The position numbers and the translations under genes were made by a program. Under the pieces are notes generated by a model. The model made no database searches. It was not told the DNA's origin and saw nothing but the letters and a program-made list of their open reading frames with translations. A stretch of 16,232 nt of DNA from Deltaproteobacteria bacterium (GTDB taxonomy: Bacteria > Desulfobacterota > Syntrophia > Syntrophales > UBA2210): positions 1 through 16,232 of the forward strand of contig JAUVXT010000025.1 in assembly GCA_030603465.1 (NCBI GenBank), written 5' to 3'. Below, one piece after another: positions 1 to 7,563 of the stretch; positions within the stretch are counted from its first letter, which is position 1, and each line of letters starts with the position of its first letter.

Positions 1-215
1 CCTTGATCTATGTAGTCAGTGGCAGACTCAAAACCATAATTAACAACGAGGCCTTCGTGCTCGGGCCTGGCGATGTCTGTCGCCATCCGTGCGCAGCAGG
101 TCACCGGGTAGAGGCCCTTGAAGACACTGTATTTGTCGAGATTAAGTCCCCTCCCATAGAGTTACGACAAGTATTCGGTCTCGCAGCCGCATCCGGCGAA
201 TTCCAAGAGAAGTGA
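1..215 (+). CDS. Cupin-domain protein, C-terminal part (cut by window edge)
   Basis: The reading frame is open from the first complete codon (TTG at 3) to TGA at 213-215, so the true start lies outside the window. The visible 70 residues read like the second half of a small cupin barrel: a strand with YVVSGRLK, then the turn LGPGDVCRHP, a buried strand GHRVEALEDTVFVEI and a short tail. The GPGD turn followed by a hydrophobic strand is typical of cupin motif 2. The usual metal-binding histidine may be the H of HPCAAGH. Cupins range from sugar isomerases to sensor proteins, and no substrate can be read from this fragment. The next gene starts only 4 bases after the stop, so they are probably co-transcribed. 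Family assignment is fairly safe, function unknown. Confidence 0.65.
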   Translation, partial: LIYVVSGRLKTIINNEAFVLGPGDVCRHPCAAGHRVEALEDTVFVEIKSPPIELRQVFGLAAASGEFQEK

Positions 216-219
216 AAAT

Positions 220-714
220 ATGAAAAATTACTCCATCTTCACCTTATCGTTCATTGGCATTATACTGATTGTTAATTTTATTTATCTTTTTCGCGCACTG
301 AAATGGTTCTCGATTCGAAAGGCATTCCCCCTCAATGCTGCGGGGCCGCAGTATCAGAACGTTAATCTGAATTACGGAAAGGCGAACATATGTGGGCACT
401 CTGCGAGGAACAAGGTCTTTTCCAGAATAATGAAAGATGGCATCGTTATTAAAAAACCCGTCCCTGTCTCTCTGCTCATGCCACCCATCTTTATCCCCTG
501 GGCCGCGATTGAAGATATTTCCATAGTATCCGGCATTGAAGGAAAGGCGGCTTCGGAAACGATTAGACTCTTTTCGTCATCAGAATATGCGAAAATCGAG
601 CTGAAGAAATTCAAGGAATTTCTCATTGTAATTCCCTGGCAGGATATATATTTTGATAACCTACCCAAGGGGTCCAAGTTCACCGGCAAAATACGAGGGG
701 CAGCGTCCATTTAA
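220..714 (+). CDS. Hypothetical protein with one N-terminal membrane helix
   Basis: I do not recognise this 164-residue protein. Residues 5-27 form a strongly hydrophobic segment (IFTLSFIGIILIVNFIYLF), followed by basic residues, so it probably has a single N-terminal membrane anchor with the rest in the cytoplasm. The soluble part alternates short hydrophobic strands and turns. It includes a proline-rich stretch (PVPVSLLMPPIFIPW) near residues 80-95, and it ends in KGSKFTGKIRGAASI. Such a pattern can resemble bacterial PH-like domains, but this is only an impression. The start at 220 is preceded by a purine-rich AAGAGAAG. It begins 4 bases after the cupin stop and ends 6 bases before the GNAT gene, so the three probably form one operon. 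Confidence 0.6.
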   Translation: MKNYSIFTLSFIGIILIVNFIYLFRALKWFSIRKAFPLNAAGPQYQNVNLNYGKANICGHSARNKVFSRIMKDGIVIKKPVPVSLLMPPIFIPWAAIEDISIVSGIEGKAASETIRLFSSSEYAKIELKKFKEFLIVIPWQDIYFDNLPKGSKFTGKIRGAASI

Positions 715-720
715 CCAAAG

Positions 721-1236
721 ATGATACGAAAATGCAGAGAATCGGATTTTGATACGCTCTTCAAGATCATTAATGATGCCGCCGGAGTGTATGAAGGGGT
801 CATGCCGGAAGACCGCTGGCACGAACCCTATATGCCCCCTGAAGAACTTCAACAGGAGATTGATGACGGCGTTATTTTCTGGTGCATGGAAGAGGAGGGG
901 CAGCTTCTAGGGATTATGGGCATTCAGGATAAAATGGATGTTACTCTCATTCGTCATGCCTACGTCCGGACAGAAACACAAAAACGTGGAATCGGGACAG
1001 GGTTGCTTGTACATCTGGAAGGCATGACCGACAGACCGATCCTTATCGGCACGTGGAAGGCCGCTTCATGGGCAATCTCATTTTATGAGAAGAATGGATA
1101 CACCCTCACAACAGAGACAGAAAAGAATCGACTCCTCAGAACGTACTGGTCTATCCCCGAAAGGCAGGTGGACACCTCCGTGGTCTTGATGAAGCAGGCA
1201 GGGAAAACGAGGGCGCAATCCGCATTGTCGAAATAA
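721..1236 (+). CDS. GNAT family N-acetyltransferase
   Basis: A 171-residue protein with the GNAT fold from end to end: an N-terminal MIRKCRESDFDTLFKIIND (strand 1 and helix 1), a central strand QLLGIMGIQ, and the acetyl-CoA pyrophosphate-binding motif A, QKRGIGTGLL, at residues 87-96. These are followed by a motif-B-like segment, WKAASWAISFYEKNGY, around residues 113-128. GNAT enzymes move an acetyl group from acetyl-CoA to an amine on a small molecule or protein. The acceptor cannot be told from sequence. The C-terminal tail after about residue 155 is extra to the domain. The start at 721 has only a weak ribosome site, and translation may be coupled to the preceding gene, which ends 6 bases upstream. 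It converges with the thiolase gene on the other strand. Confidence 0.85.
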   Translation: MIRKCRESDFDTLFKIINDAAGVYEGVMPEDRWHEPYMPPEELQQEIDDGVIFWCMEEEGQLLGIMGIQDKMDVTLIRHAYVRTETQKRGIGTGLLVHLEGMTDRPILIGTWKAASWAISFYEKNGYTLTTETEKNRLLRTYWSIPERQVDTSVVLMKQAGKTRAQSALSK

Positions 1237-1248
1237 CCTCGCCTAAGT

Positions 1249-1290
1249 CCAAAGGCAATATTGATGAACTCGTAAAAATTGCTGTTTTGG
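1249..1290. terminator. Imperfect hairpin between convergent genes
   Basis: CCAAAGGCAAT (1249-1259) can pair with ATTGCTGTTTTGG (1278-1290), with a G-T wobble and two bulged bases around an 18-base loop. It lies between the GNAT stop (1236) and the thiolase stop (1351), where a shared terminator is expected. No T-run follows on either strand, so this is a weak candidate. I see no better one in the 114-base gap. Confidence 0.22.
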
Positions 1291-1350
1291 TAAACATATT
1301 AGAGCGACAGGATACATAATTCGTGCGGTTAGCTGTTCTGTTCTCCTCAA

Positions 1351-2619
1351 TTATCCCTCTTTTCTTTCAACGATGCCGCAGATCCCCAACCCTCCGCCAC
1401 CGCAGATTGTGAGGAGACCGTATCGGGCGTCGCGGCGCGCCATTTCATGGACCAGCGTGGTGAGACGTGCCGCGCCAGTGGCACCGATGGGATGGCCCAG
1501 GGAAATTCCAGAACCGTTGACGTTTACTTTATTATCCATATCTTCCTTGCGGATGCCCATCAGTTTGGCATCGGCCAGAACTTGGGCGGCGAAGGCCTCC
1601 TGGATTTCGATAAGATCGATTGCGTCGATGGTAAGACCTGCCTTCGCAAGGGCCTTTTTCACCGCCGCCGGGACGGCCGGATAGGTCAATCTCGGATCGG
1701 CGCCCGCCACTCCGAAAGACTTGAGATAGACCAGAGGTTGGGCATTATGTTCCTTAGCCTTTTCGGGTGTCGTGACAACCAGTGCAGCGGCCGCGTCATT
1801 TTCGCTCGATGAATTTCCCGCAGTGCAGACGCCGTCGGGATAGAGGGTGCGAAGTTTTGCAAGCCGTTCTATCGTAGTGTCGCGCCGGGGCGTTTCGTCG
1901 GTATCGAAGGTCTCCTCCCCGCCCTTCTTTGCGATGCTAATGGGGACAATCTCTTCCTTGAATATTCCCGAATCTATGGCCTTGATCGCTTTCTGATGGG
2001 AGCCGAGTGCCCACCGGTCAACATCTTCCCTGCTTATGCCCTCTTCCCTGGCCGCCGTCTCGGCCCAGGTCATCATGGTGTTGAGCTCGCCGAATTTTTC
2101 TATGGGCTGGTGCATGGGCCTGCCACGCTGTATCCTGTCGTAAAAGGGCAATCCCCAGAGGGCCAGATTTCCGTGATGACGCGGTGAGAACCCCCACTTC
2201 GGGTCTTTCCTCCCCCCCACGCCCCACTTCATTAATTCCCCGGGAATGTAAAATTCGGCGCGACTCATGCTTTCCGACCCGCCTGCCACCACAATCCCGG
2301 CATTTCCCGTCTCTATTGCCATGGCAGCCGACCATACGGCCTGCAGGCCGGCACAGCACCGCATGTCCAGGGTCATACCCGGAATTTCCACGGGCCACCC
2401 CGCCTCGAGGAGGGCAAGGCGCGCCAGGTTAGGAGATTCACCGTTTGCAAAGGCCTGCCCCAAGACGACTTCATCAACCTCTTCCGCCTTTATCCCCACT
2501 TTTTCGATCGCCGCATTGAGGACGATTGCGCCCAGCTTCTCCACGGAAAAATCCCGCAATGATCCGCAATATGCCCCAATGGGCGTCCGTATCGCACTTA
2601 TTATTACGACCTCCTGCAT
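1351..2619 (-). CDS. Thiolase family protein (acetyl-CoA acetyltransferase / 3-ketoacyl-CoA thiolase)
   Basis: A 422-residue thiolase, slightly longer than the usual 390-400. Thiolases cleave 3-oxoacyl-CoA with CoA to acetyl-CoA and a shortened acyl-CoA, or run the reverse condensation. The N-terminal [12 protein letters not shown] is standard. The nucleophilic cysteine is C88, in MRCCAGLQ. The catalytic histidine is H376 in [11 protein letters not shown], and the second catalytic cysteine is C406 in [10 protein letters not shown]. Two departures stand out. The NEAF motif, whose Asn helps form the oxyanion site, reads QEAF (Q340), and the usual NDGAAA reads NDAAAA. An insert rich in W, G and H around residues 130-170 covers the loop that shapes the acyl pocket. 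AAGGAGG lies just upstream of ATG 2619. This is the last gene of the block, 169 bases after the carboxyltransferase gene. Substrate length is not clear. Confidence 0.9.
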   Translation of the reverse strand: MQEVVIISAIRTPIGAYCGSLRDFSVEKLGAIVLNAAIEKVGIKAEEVDEVVLGQAFANGESPNLARLALLEAGWPVEIPGMTLDMRCCAGLQAVWSAAMAIETGNAGIVVAGGSESMSRAEFYIPGELMKWGVGGRKDPKWGFSPRHHGNLALWGLPFYDRIQRGRPMHQPIEKFGELNTMMTWAETAAREEGISREDVDRWALGSHQKAIKAIDSGIFKEEIVPISIAKKGGEETFDTDETPRRDTTIERLAKLRTLYPDGVCTAGNSSSENDAAAALVVTTPEKAKEHNAQPLVYLKSFGVAGADPRLTYPAVPAAVKKALAKAGLTIDAIDLIEIQEAFAAQVLADAKLMGIRKEDMDNKVNVNGSGISLGHPIGATGAARLTTLVHEMARRDARYGLLTICGGGGLGICGIVERKEG

Positions 2620-2643
2620 GGTGTGCCTCCTTGTTATTCATTC

Positions 2644-2687
2644 ATGGGTGCCGGGTCAGAAACCCGTGTCCATTTTTTGGTTTTTTT
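2644..2687 (+). terminator. Terminator-like hairpin with T-run, + strand sense
   Basis: ATGG (2644-2647) pairs with CCAT (2670-2673). Three G-T wobble pairs follow, then a bulged C (2651), then CGGGT (2652-2656) with ACCCG (2662-2666) around a 5-base loop. T6 and T7 runs follow (2673-2678 and 2681-2687). The wobbles become A-C mismatches in a - strand transcript, so the stem is only good as + strand RNA. It lies between two - strand genes, so its role is unclear. Confidence 0.4.
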
Positions 2688-2788
2688 ATAATAAAGTTGT
2701 TCAAGCATAATTTTCTTTGAGCGGTCATTAAGATGGTTTTTGCGAATAAATCCTGGCGAAAAAGCATCTTAGACAAGCGAAAAGGTGT

Positions 2789-4261
2789 TTATGCGCCGTA
2801 ATTTTTTGATAGTTGCAGGGAAAAATCTCCCTTCCTGATACTGGTAAATTGATGATCGTACCGCTTCGTCAGTTCATCGATGAGCGCCACTACCGGTTTA
2901 TCTCCCCGGGGGAAGTCCCTCTTGATGGGACCGGCTGCTATGGTCTCTTCCACGTGTTCCTCGGCGAAGAGTACCCTCAGAAGGAGTTCATCATCGGAAA
3001 TTCCGGGACGTCCCATCTCTTTTCTCAACTCCTTGATGGTGGGTTGCGGTTGGGTCCAGTTTAAAAATCCCTGCGCCTCGGGGAGGTTCGTTATCTTGTC
3101 CAGCACGTTCTGATCGACGGGAGCGGGTGTCTTTCCGTAATGTCCCAGCACATACCTGATACCCTCTTCCGTCGATACCTTGTAGCGTTCCCCCAGCAGT
3201 ATATTCAATACGGCCTGCGTTCCCACAAGCTGAGAGAAGGGCGTAATCATGACGGGATAGCCCCACTCTTCCCGGATGACGCTCACCTCTTCCAGTACCT
3301 CATCCAGACGATGTCCCATTTTCCTCTCTGTCAGCATGGCCGTCAGATTGGATATCATGCCGCCCGGCACCTGATGGACATATTGAAAGGCATCATATTC
3401 AACGGGTGCCCCTATGGGGAGATTTTCTCTTCGCGCCACATATCTGAAGTGGTCGGAGATCTTTGCCACCGCCTCGTCATTCACTATGGGATTATAGCCG
3501 AGCCTGCGAAGATTCATCGTTATATTTTCCGTCGACGGATGTGAAGGGCCATTGGCAAGGGGTGAGGCGCACACATCTATAATGTCGACGCCGAGGGGTA
3601 CCGAATCGAGACAACAGATGGGGGCAAGTCCCGTCGTGCAGTGGGAATGCATCTCCAGCGGCAGATTATCGATTTCTTTCTTTATGACCGGCACCAGCGT
3701 CTTGACACGATCGGGGGTAAGAAGTCCGATGGAATCCTTTATCATGACGACGTCGGGTTTTAGTTCCTTCATCATTTCGGTGGTCTTTCGGGCATAAAAT
3801 TCATCGGTGTGAACGGGACTGATGGAATAGACCAGGGGTATCATGACCTGAATACCCGCAGATCGGGCCGTCGCCACCGAGTCTTTCAGATTGTTCCAGT
3901 CATGGAGGGCATCGAAGATCATGAGCCGTTCGATGCCGTTTGCCCCGCAGCGCTCTATCCAGAGTTCGATTACGGAATCGGGAACGATATTGAAGCTGGT
4001 GAGTGATTTGCTTCGAATCAATGCCGATATGGGTGTCTTCGGCGTCGCTTCGGCCATCAACCGGACCCGTTCCCAGGGATTTTCCCGCAGGTATCGAAGA
4101 CAGGCGTCGAAATGGCAGGTGCCCATCAGTTCTATGGCCGTAAAGCCGGCATCGTCCATAACGGGCGCGATCGGAAGCATGTGGGCCGTTTTCATACGTG
4201 TTGCCCACAGGCTCTGCGGCCCGTCTCTCAAAGTGGTGTCTACAAGTCTGATATTTTTCAT
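2789..4261 (-). CDS. Pyruvate carboxylase subunit B / transcarboxylase 5S-type carboxyltransferase
   Basis: A TIM-barrel carboxyltransferase of the HMG-CoA-lyase superfamily. It moves CO2 from carboxybiotin to a 2-oxo acid, normally pyruvate to oxaloacetate. I place the start at ATG 4261, not the upstream in-frame ATG 4297, because it gives the family N-terminus MKNIRLVDTTLRDGPQSL and overlaps the biotin carboxylase stop as ATGA. The protein is then 490 residues. Metal and catalytic residues are visible: D8 and D13, R12, Q16, the lysine expected to be carbamylated (K175 in MIKD), and the HxH pair H205/H207. R83 (LIRSK) matches the pyruvate-binding arginine. The C-terminus stops without a biotinyl domain, so biotin is supplied by the separate BCCP. 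The LRDGPQ and GTCHFD segments differ from the usual LRDAHQ and GGATFD, so the acceptor may not be pyruvate. Confidence 0.85.
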   Translation of the reverse strand: MKNIRLVDTTLRDGPQSLWATRMKTAHMLPIAPVMDDAGFTAIELMGTCHFDACLRYLRENPWERVRLMAEATPKTPISALIRSKSLTSFNIVPDSVIELWIERCGANGIERLMIFDALHDWNNLKDSVATARSAGIQVMIPLVYSISPVHTDEFYARKTTEMMKELKPDVVMIKDSIGLLTPDRVKTLVPVIKKEIDNLPLEMHSHCTTGLAPICCLDSVPLGVDIIDVCASPLANGPSHPSTENITMNLRRLGYNPIVNDEAVAKISDHFRYVARRENLPIGAPVEYDAFQYVHQVPGGMISNLTAMLTERKMGHRLDEVLEEVSVIREEWGYPVMITPFSQLVGTQAVLNILLGERYKVSTEEGIRYVLGHYGKTPAPVDQNVLDKITNLPEAQGFLNWTQPQPTIKELRKEMGRPGISDDELLLRVLFAEEHVEETIAAGPIKRDFPRGDKPVVALIDELTKRYDHQFTSIRKGDFSLQLSKNYGA

Positions 4262-5616
4262 TTTACATACTCCCTCAGAACGGTATCTTCTATCCATCGG
4301 GTGTTTATCCTTCCCTCAAGATAATCACTGTTTTTTAATATATATTGGTGAAAGGGCACCGTTGTATCCACACCGGATACTTTGAAATTATCCAGCGCGT
4401 ATTGCATCTTTTGAATGGCATCGGTACGATCGGTCCCCCATGTAACAAGTTTTGCAAGGAGCGAATCATAGTAGGGGGGGACGACGTAGCCGGTGTAACA
4501 GTGACTGTCTATCCTTATTCCCTCACCCTCCGGCGGGTCCCATGCGTCGATCCGTCCCGGAGAGGGGTGAAAATTCTTGTCCGGTGACTCCGCATTTATA
4601 CGGCACTCTATGGAATGACCCGACATTCTTACGCCGGCCTGAGAGATACTGAGCGGATTCCCGGCGGCAATGGAGATCTGTTCCTTGACGAGATCGAAAC
4701 CGGTGATCATTTCCGTTATGGGATGCTCCACCTGAATGCGCGTATTCATTTCGAGGAAGTAAAAAAGGTTCTGATCCTGATCGAATACGAATTCTATGGT
4801 TCCCGCATTTTCATAACCTATATGTGTGGCAATCCGTACCGCGGCGTTGCAGATCTCTTCCCTCAGTTCGGCAGTCATTACGGGACAGGGCGCCTCTTCG
4901 AGTATCTTTTGATACCGGCGCTGGAGCGAGCAGTCTCGCTCGAAGAGATGTATGATAGTGCCCTGCCTGTCTCCTATAATCTGAACCTCTATATGGCGGG
5001 CATTGGCGATGTAGCGTTCGATAAATATCCTGTCATCGCCAAAGGCGGCAAGGGCTTCACCGGACGCCTCCTCAAAGACATCCTTGAGACCTTCGGGGAC
5101 ATTGACCGTCTTTATCCCCTTACCACCCCCTCCTGCTGCCGCCTTTATCAGAACAGGAAACCCCAGTTTTTTTGCCGCTTTTTTTGCCTCGTCACTAGTG
5201 GAAACCATCTCCGACCCCGGAATGACGGGAATTCCCAGTTCGCCAATCATCTTCCTGGCCAGGAGCTTGTCCCCCATTTGTCTGATATTCTCCGCCTTCG
5301 GCCCTATAAATATGAGGTTGTTTTCTTCGCAAGCCTCCACGAGATCGGGCTGTTCCGCCAGAAATCCATATCCCGGATGAATCGCATCGGCTCCGCTTCC
5401 CAGGGCGGCGGCAATGATTGTTTCCACCTTTAGATAACTGCTGATTGCCTGAGGAGGTCCTATACAAAGGACCCGGTCGGCCATCCTGGCGGGCATGCTC
5501 TCCCTGTCGGCTTCCGAAACCGCCACAACTGTTTCTATTCCCAAATCGCGGCAAGCCCTTATGATACGCAGAGCGATCTCGCCCCGGTTGGCAACAAAGA
5601 CACGTGAAACCTTCAT
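4258..5616 (-). CDS. accC: Biotin carboxylase subunit (AccC type)
   Basis: A full-length biotin carboxylase of 452 residues, the usual length. It uses ATP and bicarbonate to carboxylate the biotin on the carrier protein. The N-terminal domain opens with VSRVFVANRGEIALRIIRAC. The ATP-grasp glycine loop is KAAAGGGGKGIK (near residues 158-169). The RDCSLQRRYQK segment and the active-site stretch EMNTRIQVEHPITEMITG are intact. The C-terminal domain runs to the end. Its ATG (5616-5614) overlaps the BCCP stop as TGATG, and its own stop overlaps the carboxyltransferase start as ATGA, so the three are translationally coupled and surely made together. The symbol follows family naming. The physiological partner here is the 5S-type carboxyltransferase, not an acetyl-CoA carboxylase AccA/AccD pair, so it could equally be called pycA. 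Confidence 0.93.
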   Translation of the reverse strand: MKVSRVFVANRGEIALRIIRACRDLGIETVVAVSEADRESMPARMADRVLCIGPPQAISSYLKVETIIAAALGSGADAIHPGYGFLAEQPDLVEACEENNLIFIGPKAENIRQMGDKLLARKMIGELGIPVIPGSEMVSTSDEAKKAAKKLGFPVLIKAAAGGGGKGIKTVNVPEGLKDVFEEASGEALAAFGDDRIFIERYIANARHIEVQIIGDRQGTIIHLFERDCSLQRRYQKILEEAPCPVMTAELREEICNAAVRIATHIGYENAGTIEFVFDQDQNLFYFLEMNTRIQVEHPITEMITGFDLVKEQISIAAGNPLSISQAGVRMSGHSIECRINAESPDKNFHPSPGRIDAWDPPEGEGIRIDSHCYTGYVVPPYYDSLLAKLVTWGTDRTDAIQKMQYALDNFKVSGVDTTVPFHQYILKNSDYLEGRINTRWIEDTVLREYVK

Positions 5617-6140
5617 CAGGCGCTTTTCCTCTTCCCCTCGTCCAGATCGTCAGCTTCTTCCACCAGGAAAAGTGTCTGCTGGAATTCCACCATTTCACCA
5701 TCTTTCACGCAGATCCTGGCAACGCGCCCGCTCACTCCCGCCTTTACCGTATTGAAAAGCTTCATGACCTCTATAATGCATACCGTGTCATCGGCGGTTA
5801 TGTCTTGGCCTACTTCCACAAAGGGGGGTGCCCCCGGTTTGGGGGCGCTGTAAAAGGTCCCCAGCATGGAGGCTTTGATCGGTATGAGGCCGCTTTCTTC
5901 GATAATTGCATCGCCAGTGTCGGGAACGCGCTCGTCTTTTATCTCTTCAGGGGGCGCCGCGGGAAGAGCAGGCTTTGCAGACTTTTCGGGGACACATTTC
6001 GAATCGACGACGGATGCCCTGTTGCCCTGTTTTTTTACATCTAATTTCAGGTCTCCTATTTCCAGATGCAGTTCATCATATTTCGATTCTTCAATCAGTT
6101 TTAAAATCAAGAAAACATCTTCCTGAGTTATTGGTTCCAT
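5616..6140 (-). CDS. accB: Biotin carboxyl carrier protein (AccB type)
   Basis: A 174-residue biotin carrier. Residues 1-38 form an AccB-like N-terminal domain (EDVFLILKLIEESKYDELHLE). Residues 45-85 are a Pro/Ala/Glu-rich linker. Residues 87-162 are the biotinyl domain, with the biotin-accepting lysine K127 in EVMKLF. The stretch LGTFYSAPKPGAPPFVEVGQ is the protruding 'thumb' typical of acetyl-CoA carboxylase carriers and absent from most pyruvate carboxylase biotin domains. A short charged tail (DDLDEGKRKSA) follows the fold. A good ribosome site, AAGGAG, precedes ATG 6140. It is the first of three overlapping carboxylase genes and lies 95 bases after dctM. That makes a three-polypeptide enzyme in which an AccB-type carrier serves a 5S-type transferase. 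The symbol indicates family only. Confidence 0.9.
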   Translation of the reverse strand: MEPITQEDVFLILKLIEESKYDELHLEIGDLKLDVKKQGNRASVVDSKCVPEKSAKPALPAAPPEEIKDERVPDTGDAIIEESGLIPIKASMLGTFYSAPKPGAPPFVEVGQDITADDTVCIIEVMKLFNTVKAGVSGRVARICVKDGEMVEFQQTLFLVEEADDLDEGKRKSA

Positions 6141-6189
6141 TGATGATTCTCCTTAAAAAGTAATTAACTTGTATAAACACCGTTACGTA

Positions 6190-6220
6190 GCATCTTATCG
6201 AGAACAGTTTCGGAAGATGC
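6190..6220. other. Small hairpin between dctM and the carboxylase genes
   Basis: GCATCTT (6190-6196) pairs exactly with AAGATGC (6214-6220) around 17 bases. Part of the loop (CGA/TCG, AA/TT) can extend the stem. No T-run follows on the - strand, so it is more likely an mRNA processing or pausing structure than a terminator. It may separate dctM from the carboxylase genes. Confidence 0.3.
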
Positions 6221-6235
6221 CGCCTGCACCGGATC

Positions 6236-7519
6236 TTAACCAAAAAACAATCTGGGTATTACCAGAGATATCCACGGCACATAGGTAATCAATATGAGCG
6301 CGCAGAGCATTATGAATAAAATCGGAAGCGTTGATTTCATAACCTCATAGAGAGGCAATTTACTCAGTGAGCTTCCGACGTAAATATTAAATCCCACCGG
6401 CGGCGAAATGAGGCCGATTTCCAGATTCATCGTCACCACGATGCCGAGGTGGACCAGATTTATGCCCAGAGCCGATCCCAGAGATACGATCAGGGGTGTA
6501 AAAATGAGCATAATCGATGATGGGTCCATGAATTGTCCCGCCAGCAGGAGGATGACATTGAGACAGACAAGGAACACCCAGGCGCTGATACCGGCATCAA
6601 ACATCATTTGAGTGAGAATGTCGGGAATCCTGAAGAAGGAGAGTAGAAAGGCAAAGGAATAGGCAAAGGCGAGGATGATCAGGATCATGGCCGACATCTC
6701 GGCCGATTGCAGGAATATTCTCGGAATATCTTTCAATTTCAATTCTTTATAGACAAAGAACCCCATAACAAGGCCCAGAAAGACGGCCAGCGTAGCCGCT
6801 TCCGTCGGTGTTACCACACCGCCATAGATTCCACCCAGTATCATGATGGGGATGAGCAGGGCGGAACCGTTTTTCATCATCTTGTCGAGTTTTTCCTTGA
6901 AGGTTAGGACGGGAGAGGGTGGATAGGCCTTCCTCTTCGAAATCACATAGACGTATGTCATAAGGAGCATGCTCAGGATTACGCCCGGCAGCATGCCTGC
7001 AGCGAAGAGCTTTCCGATGGATACATCGGCAAGGACACCGAAGATAATCATAAGAATACTCGGCGGAATCAGAATGCCCAGGGAGCCCGAACAGGCTATC
7101 AGGCCTGTGGCGAATTTCAGGTCATAACCTTCCTTGACCATTCCCGGAATAATAATAGTCCCAACAGCTATAACGGTGGCAACACTGGAGCCTGAAATGG
7201 CCGCAAAGAAGGCGCAGGCCATGACGCCAGCCATGCCGAGCCCCCCCGTGATACCGGCCGTAACGGCTTCCGAAAATGCGATCAACCGTTTTGCAATCCC
7301 CCCTTCATTCATGATGTTGCTTGCCAGGATGAAAAAAGGAATTGCCAGAAGGGAATAGTTGCCCAGGGCGGCGTAGATATTCTGGCCGATAAAGAGCAGA
7401 TCCATATCGGTAAATATAATGAGATTGATGGTGGTGGTGATACCCAGCGCAACGGCAATGGGGACACTCAAAAACATAAGACCGAACAGTATTACCAACA
7501 AAGACAAAATCAGTAACAT
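6236..7519 (-). CDS. dctM: TRAP transporter large permease (DctM)
   Basis: A 427-residue, very hydrophobic protein of the normal DctM length. It spans the membrane about 12 times and forms the ion-driven transport pathway of a TRAP uptake system, receiving a carboxylate from the periplasmic DctP. Family marks are clear: the N-terminal FLSVPIAVALG, SLLAIPFFILASNIM, the serine- and glycine-rich AAISGSSVATVIAVGTIIIPGM, GSLGILIPPSILMI, and near the end PLIVSLGSALGINLVHLGIVVTMNLEIGLISPPVGFN (cited in part). AGGAAG precedes ATG 7519. The gene starts 44 bases after dctQ, with no structure between them, so the two permease subunits are probably made from one message. Substrate is not readable from this subunit. 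Confidence 0.95.
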   Translation of the reverse strand: MLLILSLLVILFGLMFLSVPIAVALGITTTINLIIFTDMDLLFIGQNIYAALGNYSLLAIPFFILASNIMNEGGIAKRLIAFSEAVTAGITGGLGMAGVMACAFFAAISGSSVATVIAVGTIIIPGMVKEGYDLKFATGLIACSGSLGILIPPSILMIIFGVLADVSIGKLFAAGMLPGVILSMLLMTYVYVISKRKAYPPSPVLTFKEKLDKMMKNGSALLIPIMILGGIYGGVVTPTEAATLAVFLGLVMGFFVYKELKLKDIPRIFLQSAEMSAMILIILAFAYSFAFLLSFFRIPDILTQMMFDAGISAWVFLVCLNVILLLAGQFMDPSSIMLIFTPLIVSLGSALGINLVHLGIVVTMNLEIGLISPPVGFNIYVGSSLSKLPLYEVMKSTLPILFIMLCALILITYVPWISLVIPRLFFG

Positions 7520-7563
7520 GACAACTTCCTATCTCCGGAATAATGAAGCACTAGCACGTAGAC

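Noticed and set aside
4262..4297. Longer start for the carboxyltransferase (ATG 4297, 12 more residues)
   Set aside because: The added residues lie before the conserved family N-terminus and inside the end of the biotin carboxylase gene. The ATGA overlap at 4261 is the usual coupled start.
4615..5433. Long open frame of 272 codons on the + strand
   Set aside because: It lies wholly inside the clearly conserved biotin carboxylase gene on the other strand, has no recognisable domain and is a shadow frame.
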